Positions 24,715 to 33,087 of a DNA stretch of 47,744 nt are shown here, piece after piece. Origin of the DNA: an uncultured bacterium (lineage in GTDB: Bacteria > Verrucomicrobiota > Kiritimatiellia > CAIKKV01 > CAITUY01); assembly GCA_903908715.1 (NCBI GenBank), contig CAIVSY010000012.1, forward strand, positions 1 through 47,744, in the 5' to 3' direction. Positions within the stretch are counted from its first letter, which is position 1. Every line of letters starts with the position of its first letter. The translations under genes and the position numbers were made by a program. Under the pieces are notes generated by a model. The model was given only the letters and a program-made list of their open reading frames with translations, ran no database searches and was not told the origin of the DNA.

Positions 24715-25730
24715 AGTCACTCAAGCAAACGGCAAGCACACTCGCACGCCTCGCCATCGCGGCAATCGTCATGACTTGGCTGTTCCGCAAAATGGGAGTC
24801 GCCACCCTCGGCCAAACCCTGAAGGATTGCGCAGGTCAATGGTACTGGCTGGCCGCGGCCCTCGCCCTGACCCTCGTGCCTGTCCTGCTGTGCATGGCCC
24901 GCTGGAAACTGATCCTGGACGCCCAGGGCCTCCTGCTTTCGTGGCTCCGGACAACCAGCATCTTCTTCATCGGCCTGTTCTTCAACGCCTTCATGATCGG
25001 ACCCACCGGCGGCGACATCATCAAGGCCTACCTCACAGCCCGGGAAACCCACCAGAAAAAGACCGAAGCCGTCAGTACGATCCTGATCGATCGCGTGATC
25101 GGCATGCTGATGCTGGCCCTCATGACCGGCGGCATGATCCTGATCCGGTGGAATTTCCTCATGGAACATCCCGAAACCCGGCGCGTGGCGATCCCCATGC
25201 TGGTTGTCTGCCTCCTGCTGCTGGGCGGCGGAATCCTGGCTTTCAGCGTCCACCTGTTCGAGAAGATCCCCGTCCTGAAACGGATGACCGGCCATCGCTG
25301 GATGGGCCGCATCGCAAGCCTCGTGGAACGGGTCTATAACGCGTTCTACGTCTGCCGCAAGCATCCTCGCCTGCTCCTGCAAATCACCCTTTCCTCGCTC
25401 ACGCTTCAAACCTGCCTTGTGCTGGTGGCCGCCCTGGTCGGAAAGGCCCTGGGCCTGAATGTGCGGTTTATCGATTATCTGACCTTCTACCCCCTCGTAA
25501 GCATGATCGGAGCCATTCCGGTCACGCCAGGCGGATTGGGTTTGCGGGAAGGAGCCTCCATACACATGTGGTCCGTGCTGGCCGTATCTGCCGACAAGGC
25601 CTTCCTTCTGGCCTTCATGCCCTACCTGTTCCTCACGGCATGGGGAATCCCCGGCGGAATCCTGTTCCTCTTCCACCGCTCCGCCAACCCGATCCCGCCG
25701 GCGGAAACCATGGCTTCGAACCAGGAATAA
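24711..25730 (+). CDS. Flippase-like membrane protein (LPG synthase TM/UPF0104)
   Basis: A 339-residue protein with about 8 hydrophobic segments. 'FFIGLFFNAFMIGPTGGDIIKAYLTAR' (about residue 85) and 'TPGGLGLREGA' near the end are the hallmarks of the lysylphosphatidylglycerol-synthase transmembrane family, also found in AglD-type proteins. Many members lack a synthase domain, as here, and are thought to move lipids or lipid-linked sugars. The coupled epimerase/reductase suggests a role in glycan export or lipid decoration. Confidence 0.85.
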   Translation: MKSLKQTASTLARLAIAAIVMTWLFRKMGVATLGQTLKDCAGQWYWLAAALALTLVPVLLCMARWKLILDAQGLLLSWLRTTSIFFIGLFFNAFMIGPTGGDIIKAYLTARETHQKKTEAVSTILIDRVIGMLMLALMTGGMILIRWNFLMEHPETRRVAIPMLVVCLLLLGGGILAFSVHLFEKIPVLKRMTGHRWMGRIASLVERVYNAFYVCRKHPRLLLQITLSSLTLQTCLVLVAALVGKALGLNVRFIDYLTFYPLVSMIGAIPVTPGGLGLREGASIHMWSVLAVSADKAFLLAFMPYLFLTAWGIPGGILFLFHRSANPIPPAETMASNQE

Positions 25731-25800
25731 ATCTTTGCGGCCGATCGTTCGCGGGCCATCCGGACCGAAGGAGACAATGTTTGAACCGTGACGCTCTGCG

Positions 25801-27123
25801 TCAGCAGCCCTCCCCCTCTAGACGCCTTACCAGCGCACGGGCAAACGCAGGAATCCCCGGATCCCTTGCCCCCATGCAAAGCACAACGTCGCCTGCCGCA
25901 AGATCCATCAGCATGGATTGCATCAGGACGTCATAATCGGCGGCCCATTCCGCCGGCACTCCCGCCTTCCGAAGCGCGGCGACAAACCCATCGGAATCCG
26001 CCTGCCGGCTGACCGTCCCGCCCGCATAGAATACGGGTAACACGAACAGACGATCCCCGGCACGGCACACGCCGGAGAACATGGAGACGAGTTCGTCAAA
26101 CATCAACGATAAAGGCTTGAACCCATGCGGACGCCAGAACGCACGGACGCGGCGATGATGCGGAGCCACTGCGCGCCACGCGGCCGCAATCTTGGCAGGG
26201 TTATGGGCATATTCGTCCAGTACCGTCACACCCGCGGCTTCACCAACCTTCTCCAGACGCCGTTGAATACCCCGGAATCTACCCAGTGCCCCGGCAACCG
26301 CACCAAGGTCATACCCCATCCGGCGACACAATTCGGCCGCCTGCATGGCATTCTCGGCATTGTGCCCCCCGAGGAGCGGCACACGGAAATCAACCCCCTC
26401 ATACCGGAAAGCAATACCCTCGCGGTCCGCCCGCACCTGCGCAGTCCTCCAGCCGGCCTCCGCCTCCCAGCCAACCACACACTCACGCCGAACACGGCTC
26501 CGGAATTGCTCAAACAACCCCAAGGTCTCCTCAAGGCCGAAATGATCGGCCGACGCGTTGGTGATCAAGGCCCATTCGGGGTCAAAGTTCAACAGGGAAC
26601 GGTCGCTCTCATCCGCCTCCAGCACACATATGCCGGAACGGCCCAGGCGTACATTGCCGATCGTCCCGTTGTCCGCCCAGTTGACCAGCACTCCGCCGTT
26701 TACGACAAACGGATCAGCCCCCAGCTGCTCCAGGATCCATCCCACCATGCCGGTGACGGTTGTCTTCCCGGAGGTGCCCGCGATCGCGACGACCCTCTGC
26801 CCGCGGGCGAGTTCGGCCAGCATCTCCGAACGGTGCCGCACAGGCACCCCCAGCGACCGGGCCGCCTGGACATCCGGATTGTCCTCCTCAATAGCCGTAC
26901 TCACCACTAATGCCGCCGTGTCCTTCGTTACACCCGACCCATCCTGGCGATGGAAGCGGATGCCGGCCTGCTTGAGCTTCCGGATGATCTCGATGTCCTG
27001 CCCCTGGTCCTCGAACCGGTCGGAACCGCTGACCGACCAGCCGCTCCCCTGCAAGGCCTGGGCCAGGGCGTTCATCCCCACTCCGGCCACACCCACCAGA
27101 TGGCATGTCTTTACCTTGCCCAT
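25801..27123 (-). CDS. MurC/Mpl-like UDP-N-acetylmuramate amino-acid ligase
   Basis: A 440-residue Mur ligase. N-terminal UDP-binding 'LVGVAGVGMNALAQAL', ATP loop 'AIAGTSGKTT' (about residue 110), 'LEADESDRSLL' and the C-terminal 'DEYAHNPAKI' (where MurC has D-x-Y-G-H-H-P). It should ligate L-alanine, or a peptide in the Mpl case, to UDP-MurNAc. It lies away from any dcw cluster, and the second His of 'HHP' is Asn. It may therefore be a recycling ligase or a paralogue rather than the main MurC. It is last in a minus-strand run after hisA, M16 and SDR genes. Confidence 0.8.
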   Translation of the reverse strand: MGKVKTCHLVGVAGVGMNALAQALQGSGWSVSGSDRFEDQGQDIEIIRKLKQAGIRFHRQDGSGVTKDTAALVVSTAIEEDNPDVQAARSLGVPVRHRSEMLAELARGQRVVAIAGTSGKTTVTGMVGWILEQLGADPFVVNGGVLVNWADNGTIGNVRLGRSGICVLEADESDRSLLNFDPEWALITNASADHFGLEETLGLFEQFRSRVRRECVVGWEAEAGWRTAQVRADREGIAFRYEGVDFRVPLLGGHNAENAMQAAELCRRMGYDLGAVAGALGRFRGIQRRLEKVGEAAGVTVLDEYAHNPAKIAAAWRAVAPHHRRVRAFWRPHGFKPLSLMFDELVSMFSGVCRAGDRLFVLPVFYAGGTVSRQADSDGFVAALRKAGVPAEWAADYDVLMQSMLMDLAAGDVVLCMGARDPGIPAFARALVRRLEGEGC

Positions 27124-27130
27124 AGGTCAT

Positions 27131-27192
27131 CTTCCCTCATTCCCCATTCTTCCCTCAACCATCAACCATTCTTCCCTCAACCATTCCCCCCA
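27131..27192. repeat. AACCATT/TTCCC low-complexity tract, copy 1
   Basis: Irregular tandem of units such as CTTCCCTCA, TTCCCCA and ACCATCA. It fills the 31-bp gap between two minus-strand genes and runs into the 3' end of the SDR gene, supplying its last nine or so codons and the stop. The same units recur at 32139-32240. Confidence 0.75.
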
Positions 27193-27910
27193 GCAGATGC
27201 TGGCCGCCATCGACGAACAGTACCTGACCGGTCACCGCCTCCATCCTGATCAGGGTCACCACGGCCGCAGCCACTTCCCCGGGTGTAATCTTGCGCGCCA
27301 AAGGTATGCGCCCGGCACGATCACGGAAATAGGCCACCCCCTTGCCCGGCGGCGGCAGAATCGGACCCGGTGCCACCGCATTGACCCGGAACCCGGGCGC
27401 CAATATCAGAGCCATTTCCTCCGTAAACGCAGCCAGGGCCTTCTTGCTGACGGAATAGGAGGGGCATTCCGGATCGTTGGCCGCGATCCGCCGGTCCAGG
27501 AGGTTGACCACGCAGCCACGCCGGGCGCGGCGCGCGAATTCCCGCATCAGCAGCACCGGGGCAAAGCAGTTGACCTTGAACTCCTCCATCAGTTCCGTAC
27601 CGGTCAGGCCCGCCAGCCCGCCCTTATGGAAAATGGCGGCATTGTTGACAAGGACATCCAGACGACCCGCCTCGTCCAACGCCCGCCGGATCAACTGTAC
27701 GCAGGACCGCTCATCGTCCAATACCTGTTCCACCACCCAGGCCCGCACACCCCGCCGCCGGATCCGCGCCGCCAGGGTACAGGCCTCCTTCACGGAACGG
27801 TTGCAATGGATCACCACATCAAACCCATCACCCGCCAGCGCCTCGCAGATCGCCCGGCCGATGCGGACGGCACCGCCGGTCACCAAAGCCACCCTGGATT
27901 GCTTTTTCAT
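27155..27910 (-). CDS. Short-chain dehydrogenase, pteridine reductase-like
   Basis: A 251-residue SDR. Cofactor motif 'VTGGAVRIGRAI' (TGxxxRIG), 'VIHCNRS' (NADPH-type Arg/Ser), 'LVNNAA' and catalytic 'YSVSK'. The usual catalytic Ser is Asp in 'NLLDRRIAAND', a feature of PTR1/FolM-type pteridine reductases, as is 'NAVAPGPILPP'. It may reduce dihydropterins or another carbonyl. ATG at 27910 chosen; 27922, behind AGAGA, adds four residues and is equally possible. The last residues (MVEGRMVDG) are encoded by the low-complexity tract and are unlikely to matter for function. Confidence 0.8.
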   Translation of the reverse strand: MKKQSRVALVTGGAVRIGRAICEALAGDGFDVVIHCNRSVKEACTLAARIRRRGVRAWVVEQVLDDERSCVQLIRRALDEAGRLDVLVNNAAIFHKGGLAGLTGTELMEEFKVNCFAPVLLMREFARRARRGCVVNLLDRRIAANDPECPSYSVSKKALAAFTEEMALILAPGFRVNAVAPGPILPPPGKGVAYFRDRAGRIPLARKITPGEVAAAVVTLIRMEAVTGQVLFVDGGQHLLGGMVEGRMVDG

Positions 27911-27949
27911 CCTGTGCCTCATGCTATGTCTCTGATGACCGATCACAGA

Positions 27950-29245
27950 TTACCGATTCCCGTCCAGCATCCGGACCGATCGCGCAAGCTCCCGCTCCAG
28001 CGCCCGGGAAACATCCGGCAGAACCATGGCAATGCTCGAACGTCCCGGCCGCAGCAGGAACCCGGCCACCTCCCGGATCTCGGCCGGTGTCACCGCCTGC
28101 AATGCGGCGATGGTCTCCTCCGGACTGATCAGGCGCCCGTACGCCATGAAATGCTCGCCCATCCACATCATCTGGCTGCTGGTGCTTTCAAGCCCGAGCC
28201 GGATCTGGCCGACTGCGTAGTCCTTGGCGCGCCGCAGTTCCGCCCGCGCCACGGCAGTCTGCTTCATGCGAACCAGTTCCCTCACAATGAGCTTCATGGC
28301 CGCCTCGAGACGGTTCCGATCGAGCCCCGCCGAAACCACCAGCGCCCCGGTATCATGAAAACCATGCGCGGCGGACTGGATCGAGTAGGCGAGCCCATGC
28401 TCTTCCCTCACAACCTGGAACAGCCGGGAACTCATGTTTTCGCCCAGGATGATGTTCAGGAGTTTCAACGCGTAACGGCGCCGGTCATGCCGCCCGAACC
28501 CCCGGAACCCGATGGCTGCGTGGGCTTGCTCCACCTCCTTCGAAGCCAGCTGCATACGCCCCTGCGGAACGGCAGGCGTCACGGGCAGGAACTGCCGCGT
28601 ACGCCCCGCGTTCCCCTTGCCCAGCAAGGCACGCGCACAAGCCACACAGGAGTCGTGATCCATCTTGCCTGCGACAGCGAGAACCGTGTTCCCGGGAACA
28701 TAATACCGGCTCTTGTACTCCAGTAATTCCCGGCGGCCCAACCCTTTCAGGCTCTCCACCGTGCCCGTCAAGGGTTGGCCCAGCGGATGATCCCGCCACA
28801 ACAGCTGGCCCAGCATCTCCTCCACCTGGTGATGCGGTTGATCCCGGTACATCAGGATCTCCTCAAGGACAACATCCCGTTCCTTGGCAACATCCGGGGC
28901 GGACAGCGTGGCATTCCCGTACATATCCGCCAGGACATCCAGGGCTTCCCATGTGTGCTCGGCCGAAACCCTCGCGAAATAGCAGGTACTCTCCTCCTGC
29001 GTGAAAGCATTGATGTCCCCGCCGCGCCCCTCGATCGCCTGCGAAATATCCCGGGCGGTACGCCTCCGGGTCCCCTTGAACAGCAGGTGTTCGATGAAAT
29101 GGCTCGCTCCGGAAAGGGCCGCCGCCTCATGCCGCCCGCCCGCCCCCACCCAGATCCCGATGGATACGCTCTCCACATGCGGCATGACGGCGGAAACCAC
29201 CCTCATCCCGTTTTCCAGCCTTGTCACCCGTGTGCCCATCCTCAT
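27950..29245 (-). CDS. M16 family zinc metallopeptidase
   Basis: A 431-residue protein related to processing peptidase and PqqL/PqqF-type enzymes. The inverted zinc motif HxxEH is present in 'ASHFIEHLLFKGT' (about residue 45), with the distal Glu in 'ERDVVLEEILMYRD'. The C-terminal half has 'FSRLFQVVREEHGLAYSI'-like features ('SSRLFQVVREEHGLAYSI') of the family. No signal peptide is seen, so probably cytoplasmic. The start overlaps the hisA stop by 4 bp, so translation is coupled. Its substrate is unknown. Confidence 0.9.
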   Translation of the reverse strand: MRMGTRVTRLENGMRVVSAVMPHVESVSIGIWVGAGGRHEAAALSGASHFIEHLLFKGTRRRTARDISQAIEGRGGDINAFTQEESTCYFARVSAEHTWEALDVLADMYGNATLSAPDVAKERDVVLEEILMYRDQPHHQVEEMLGQLLWRDHPLGQPLTGTVESLKGLGRRELLEYKSRYYVPGNTVLAVAGKMDHDSCVACARALLGKGNAGRTRQFLPVTPAVPQGRMQLASKEVEQAHAAIGFRGFGRHDRRRYALKLLNIILGENMSSRLFQVVREEHGLAYSIQSAAHGFHDTGALVVSAGLDRNRLEAAMKLIVRELVRMKQTAVARAELRRAKDYAVGQIRLGLESTSSQMMWMGEHFMAYGRLISPEETIAALQAVTPAEIREVAGFLLRPGRSSIAMVLPDVSRALERELARSVRMLDGNR

Positions 29246-29979
29246 GCCCGGCCCCCATTCCTGTTTGGCTGCAGAATCGCATCAAGGTGAATGGCCCCTT
29301 CATAAAGCGCCTTGCCGATAATTACCCCTTTCAGGTTCGGCATGCCCAGCGCCCTCAGGGCCGTCACATCCTGAACGCACGAAATCCCGCCCGACGCAAT
29401 GACATCGCAGGCAACCGACCGGCACAGCAATCGCACCCCCTCCAGATTGGGCCCCGTGAGCATTCCATCGGTCGCCGTATCGGTATAGATCAGCGTGCGG
29501 ACCCCTGCCGCGGAAACCCTGCGCGCCAGGTCCACCGCAGTCACATCCGTTGTTTCAACCCAACCCTTGACCTGCACCTGGCCGTTCCGCGCATCGATCC
29601 CGACCGCCAGGGCATCCCCGTATGCATCCGCCAGGGCCTTGAGACCTTCCGGCTTCTCGCAGGCGCGGGTTCCAAGGATCACCCGCCGCACTCCTGTTGC
29701 AAGAACTGCGCGGATATCGTCGTCAGTCCGGATCCCGCCCCCCACCTCGACGGGAATCCGGGCCGCCTTCACAATCGCCTCCACCTCCCGCAGATGGACA
29801 GGATGCCCGGTGAACGCGCCATCCAGGTCCACCACGTGCAGCCAGTCGCCGCCTTCCTGCGCCCAACGCCGGGCCATGGCCGCCGGATCACCGGAATACA
29901 CACTGACCGCATCCGCTCGCCCCTGCCGCAGCCGGACGCATTGACCACCCTTCAAATCGATCGCAGGATAAATATCCAT
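29242..29979 (-). CDS. hisA: Phosphoribosylformimino-AICAR ribotide isomerase
   Basis: A 245-residue TIM barrel of histidine synthesis. 'YPAIDLKGGQCVRL' with the catalytic Asp, 'HVVDLDGAF', 'VGGGIRTDDDI', the second catalytic Asp in 'YTDTATDGMLTGPN' and 'IASGGISC' match HisA rather than HisF. AGGAGAGG lies just before the ATG at 29979. No other his gene is in the window, so the pathway is dispersed; a PriA-type dual enzyme is less likely outside actinobacteria. Confidence 0.93.
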   Translation of the reverse strand: MDIYPAIDLKGGQCVRLRQGRADAVSVYSGDPAAMARRWAQEGGDWLHVVDLDGAFTGHPVHLREVEAIVKAARIPVEVGGGIRTDDDIRAVLATGVRRVILGTRACEKPEGLKALADAYGDALAVGIDARNGQVQVKGWVETTDVTAVDLARRVSAAGVRTLIYTDTATDGMLTGPNLEGVRLLCRSVACDVIASGGISCVQDVTALRALGMPNLKGVIIGKALYEGAIHLDAILQPNRNGGRA

Positions 29980-30010
29980 TCACACCTCTCCTGAGTGCTC
30001 CCTCGATACA

Positions 30011-30024
30011 GGCGGGATCCCGCC
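30011..30024. repeat. Perfect 14-bp palindrome upstream of hisA
   Basis: GGCGGGATCCCGCC reads the same on both strands, in the 98-bp gap between the NagD-like gene and hisA. It could be a protein-binding site or a hairpin; there is no T-run. Confidence 0.4.
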
Positions 30025-30077
30025 CCGCCCTCCCAAGGGATGAAGGTCATGATAGCGCACAGCAGGGGGATTTCGAG

Positions 30078-30929
30078 CTAAAATCCCCGGAACACGTGCG
30101 TGGGGTGTACCGTGGCTGTTTCGAAATGCCGCTCGCCGGTAATCCCGGTCAACAGCAGTCCGGAACGATAGCCGTATCCATTCGCGCCCCGAATATCCGA
30201 CTCAAGCGAATCGCCCAGCATCAGGACACGATTACGCGCGATGGATCGGCCCAGTCGCCGCTCCATCGCCCGATGGTTGTGCTCATAAATCGGCTGGTAG
30301 GGCTTGCCAAGATACACCGGCTCCACTTTCACCCCATTCACCGCCGCCACACGCTGGATGAAACGGGCCACCCCGCCGGCGGCAATGTGAATCCGTCCCT
30401 CATGCGCCGGATAATATTCATCCGGATTCGGCACAATAATGGGCTGGCCCGGATGCCGCAGGAGATGATTCAACACCCCGTTGATCACCGGTTCCCAGTC
30501 GTAGTGATCCTCCCCGACGATGACCCCCTCGCACGCCCCAAGCCGTGCAAGGTCCCGTGTGACACGCAATCCGGCCTGCTCCACTCCGCAAGGCTTGCCG
30601 GTATCGCCCACCACGAAAAATAGTTTACCCCGCAGCCCCTGGGCATCGGCATATTCCGTTAGACCCCCGAGACAATTGGTGATTTCCTCCGCGGTGATGT
30701 CAAACCCATGCCGGGACAGACCCGCCGCTTTCTCCTGCACGGAATGATTGCCGTCGTTCGTAAGAAGGCAAAAAGGGAAATTCCGCTCACGCAGCTTCCG
30801 GATGAAGGCCAAGCTGCCCGGAACCAGTTTCCCACCCCCGACAAGAACCCCATCTACATCAAACACCATCGCATCCAGCCCGCCGCGGTGCTTGTCAAAC
30901 CAGGCTTCAAAAGATGAATGAATCTGCAT
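30078..30929 (-). CDS. HAD-IIA phosphatase, NagD-like
   Basis: A 283-residue HAD protein of the NagD/p-nitrophenylphosphatase subgroup: 'MVFDVDGVL' (DxD motif I, about residue 20), 'LLTNDGN' motif II, an alpha/beta cap with 'VVGDTGKPCGV', and 'MLGDSLESDIRGANGYGYRSGLLLTG' for motif IV. It should remove phosphate from small sugar or nucleotide phosphates in the cytoplasm. It lies upstream of hisA on the same strand with a 98-bp gap, so cotranscription is possible. Confidence 0.88.
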   Translation of the reverse strand: MQIHSSFEAWFDKHRGGLDAMVFDVDGVLVGGGKLVPGSLAFIRKLRERNFPFCLLTNDGNHSVQEKAAGLSRHGFDITAEEITNCLGGLTEYADAQGLRGKLFFVVGDTGKPCGVEQAGLRVTRDLARLGACEGVIVGEDHYDWEPVINGVLNHLLRHPGQPIIVPNPDEYYPAHEGRIHIAAGGVARFIQRVAAVNGVKVEPVYLGKPYQPIYEHNHRAMERRLGRSIARNRVLMLGDSLESDIRGANGYGYRSGLLLTGITGERHFETATVHPTHVFRGF

Positions 30930-31013
30930 GTCAACCCCGGCCGCTCCCCGTACCCGCCCGGCTCCAGTCCTCCGGACCGGACGGATCTCGGAACCCTCTT
31001 ACCAGAAAGTGAC

Positions 31014-31057
31014 ACCCCTTGGCCAGTAGGGACCGCAGTCCGAACCAGCCAAGGGGT
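31014..31057 (-). other. Stable hairpin upstream of the NagD-like gene
   Basis: A perfect 10-bp stem (31014-31023 with 31048-31057, ACCCCTTGGC and complement) encloses a second GGAC/GTCC stem (30-33 with 38-41 of 31000). Read on the minus strand, the inner loop is C(UGCG)G, a UNCG-type tetraloop, suggesting RNA on that strand. It lies about 85 bp upstream of the NagD-like ATG. It could be a leader element or small RNA; no known family recognised. The rest of the 297-bp gap shows nothing clear besides the palindrome at 31178. Confidence 0.35.
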
Positions 31058-31177
31058 CGCGGCTGGAGAGTTTGTTGGGCGCTTCCCGCACCCACCCCCT
31101 CGCTCCAATAGTATGATCGCACATTTTGCCGGAAACGGATGTCAAGAGACCGTTAATCTTGATTCCGCTTGACGCCC

Positions 31178-31196
31178 TTATGGCGAGCCCATAAGT
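31178..31196. promoter_or_regulatory. Operator-like palindrome before the esterase gene
   Basis: CTTATGG and CCATAAG (7-5-7) lie between TTGACG (31170-31175) and TAAGTT, which is a poor -10. The palindrome would fall in the spacer, where a repressor or MerR-type activator could bind. Confidence 0.35.
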
Positions 31197-31226
31197 TCCC
31201 ATGAACCAATCAGGCAAGGAATCACG

Positions 31227-32018
31227 ATGGCCTTGATGCACTGCCAGTTTTTCTCCGAAACGTTGGGGCTGTCCATGGCCCTGAATGCCATCGTCCCGCA
31301 GGCGGTCGGCAGCGGCCAGATCGGTATCGGATCGCCCGCAAAAAAGAAAAGCTATCCCGCGCTCTATTTGCTGCACGGTCTGTCTGACGATCATTCCATC
31401 TGGTGCCGCCGGACCAGCATCGAACGCTACGCCGCCGCCCATGATCTTGTCATCATCATGCCGGAGGTGCACCGGAGCTGGTACACCGACATGGCCGCTG
31501 GCGGGCGGTACTGGACGTATGTCAGCGAGGAACTGCCTTCCTTGTGCGAACACTTTTTCCCCATCTCACCCTGTCGGGAGAACCGCTTCGCCGCCGGGCT
31601 CTCCATGGGCGGATACGGCGCCTTCAAACTGGCGCTGCGCCGTCCGGACAAGTTCTGCGCGGCAGCAAGCCTCTCAGGCGCCCTGGACATGGCCCGCCGT
31701 TGCACCGATTACGTACGGGACGGGAGCACCGAGGTCATCCGCGTGTTCGGACCCGCGGAATCCATCGCCGGATCCGATAACGATCTATTCGCCCTGGCGC
31801 ACAAGATCAAGGAAGGCAACCTTCCCAAGCCGAAACTGTTCCAGTGGTGCGGAACGGAAGATTTCCTGTACCCGGACAACTGCACCTTCCGGGATTTCAT
31901 CCAGCCACTGGGCTTCGACTACCAATACCACGAAGGACCGGGTGCCCATGACTGGTCATGCTGGGATCGCGAAATCCAACAGGTCCTCCAGTGGCTTCCC
32001 CTGACCGGGAACAGTTGA
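31227..32018 (+). CDS. Alpha/beta hydrolase, putative esterase (EstA/esterase D type)
   Basis: A 263-residue serine hydrolase. 'YLLHGLSDDHSIW' carries the oxyanion region and 'AAGLSMGGYGAF' the nucleophile Ser (GxSxG, about residue 128). 'CGTEDFLYPDN' carries the probable catalytic Asp and 'GPGAHDWSCWD' the His. The pattern is that of the putative esterase family, which includes S-formylglutathione hydrolase and tributyrin esterases. No signal peptide. AAGGAATCACG precedes the ATG. Natural substrate unknown. Confidence 0.88.
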   Translation: MALMHCQFFSETLGLSMALNAIVPQAVGSGQIGIGSPAKKKSYPALYLLHGLSDDHSIWCRRTSIERYAAAHDLVIIMPEVHRSWYTDMAAGGRYWTYVSEELPSLCEHFFPISPCRENRFAAGLSMGGYGAFKLALRRPDKFCAAASLSGALDMARRCTDYVRDGSTEVIRVFGPAESIAGSDNDLFALAHKIKEGNLPKPKLFQWCGTEDFLYPDNCTFRDFIQPLGFDYQYHEGPGAHDWSCWDREIQQVLQWLPLTGNS

Positions 32019-32053
32019 CCGTCCGCAAAGCGATATAGTCAGTACCGATCCCT

Positions 32054-32133
32054 GTGGGAGGGGGGCTATGCGCCGCGACGCGACTGCACTTGCGCCTTTC
32101 AAGCACGGTCGCGGCACGTAGTGCCCCTCCCAC
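32054..32133. repeat. 80-bp imperfect inverted repeat (REP/MITE-like)
   Basis: Two 26-bp arms (32054-32079 and 32108-32133), beginning GTGGGAGGGG and ending CCCCTCCCAC, share a TCGCGGC core around a 28-bp loop. It stands between the convergent esterase and HAD genes and borders directly on the AACCATT tract. It could be a REP-like element, a non-autonomous mobile element, or a bidirectional terminator. Confidence 0.65.
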
Positions 32134-32138
32134 CATAT

Positions 32139-32240
32139 CCCCCATCAACCATTAACCATTCCCCATTAACCATCAACCATCAACCATTCCCCATTCCCCA
32201 TCAACCATTCTCCATTAACCATTAACCATTCCCTCCCCTC
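32139..32240. repeat. AACCATT/CCCCATT low-complexity tract, copy 2
   Basis: About 100 bp of irregular units (ATTAACC, ATCAACC, ATTCCCC) next to the inverted repeat, reaching the stop codon of the minus-strand HAD gene. It has the same composition and strand sense as 27131-27192. Confidence 0.8.
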
Positions 32241-32242
32241 CC

Positions 32243-32881
32243 TCACAAATCCTCCAACCGGACTTCCGCGACTGACGCGCGCACCAAGTCCGCCCTGCCA
32301 AGCAATTTCGCCGGAAACGTCGTAGCCACAGCCACACACCGCATCCCCGCGGCCTTGGCTGCCTCAATCCCATTGACAGCGTCCTCCACCACGGTACAGC
32401 AGGAAGGAGACAAACCCATCTTCGTGGCTGCCATCAGGAAAATATCCGGATGCGGTTTCCGGAGTTCCACGTCCTCCGCCGTCACCACCGCTTGCCAGGT
32501 GTCGGGCTCCAAGCCGATCTTCCTCAGATTGGCCGCCACCTTGATCCAATCCGCGCTGGATGCGACTGCGCAAGACCATCCCCTCGCACGACAAGCTCGA
32601 ACCAGTTCCACAGCTCCGGGAAATGCCTGCAGTTGTTCGGGCACCATCTCCAGATAGATCTCATAGGTCCTGGCCTTGGCCTTGAGAACATCAAGGCGGA
32701 CACCATGCTTTTCAGCCACCCCGCCGAGATACCGGTTTTCCCCCGTCCCCACAAAGGGATGGAAATCCTCCGGGAAGGCCGTCACCCCCTGCTCCCGGAA
32801 CATCTGGATTGCAGCAGCACAGATCAACGGCTCCGAATCCGTCAACACCCCATCCATGTCGAAAATCACAGCTCGCGGCAT
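32243..32881 (-). CDS. HAD-IA hydrolase, beta-phosphoglucomutase-like
   Basis: A 212-residue HAD protein with a helical cap. Motif I 'VIFDMDGVLTDSEP' (DxD), motif II 'AVASSADW', motif III the Lys in 'RKPHPDIF' and motif IV 'VVEDAVNGIEAAKAAGM'. The pattern fits phosphatases and beta-phosphoglucomutases of the PGMB group; the choice between phosphatase and mutase cannot be made. The ATG at 32881 has AAGGA 7 nt upstream, and the longer frame from 33025 adds a basic leader with no support. Confidence 0.88.
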   Translation of the reverse strand: MPRAVIFDMDGVLTDSEPLICAAAIQMFREQGVTAFPEDFHPFVGTGENRYLGGVAEKHGVRLDVLKAKARTYEIYLEMVPEQLQAFPGAVELVRACRARGWSCAVASSADWIKVAANLRKIGLEPDTWQAVVTAEDVELRKPHPDIFLMAATKMGLSPSCCTVVEDAVNGIEAAKAAGMRCVAVATTFPAKLLGRADLVRASVAEVRLEDL

Positions 32882-33087
32882 TGCGCATCCTTTCCTTCTG
32901 CACTCTTCAGGGCAAGGGATACTACTCCCCAAAGCCCGGCGGAAACCACGAAAATCGCGACGTCCCCCTCCCGGAATCTTCCCGCCAACAACATAATGCT
33001 TTACCTGTCTTCGCACTTCCCGCATTATATGCCCCGCCAGCGGTCAGGATCCCGTTGGCTTGAAACCACTATCACAGGAGTTCATGC

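Noticed and set aside
26558-28726. 722-codon open frame antisense to MurC-like, SDR and M16 genes
   Set aside because: It crosses three well-supported genes on the other strand and has shadow-like composition.
31014-31057. Possible SRP, 6S or RNase P RNA
   Set aside because: None of the conserved sequences of these RNAs (such as the SRP GGAAG tetraloop region) is present.
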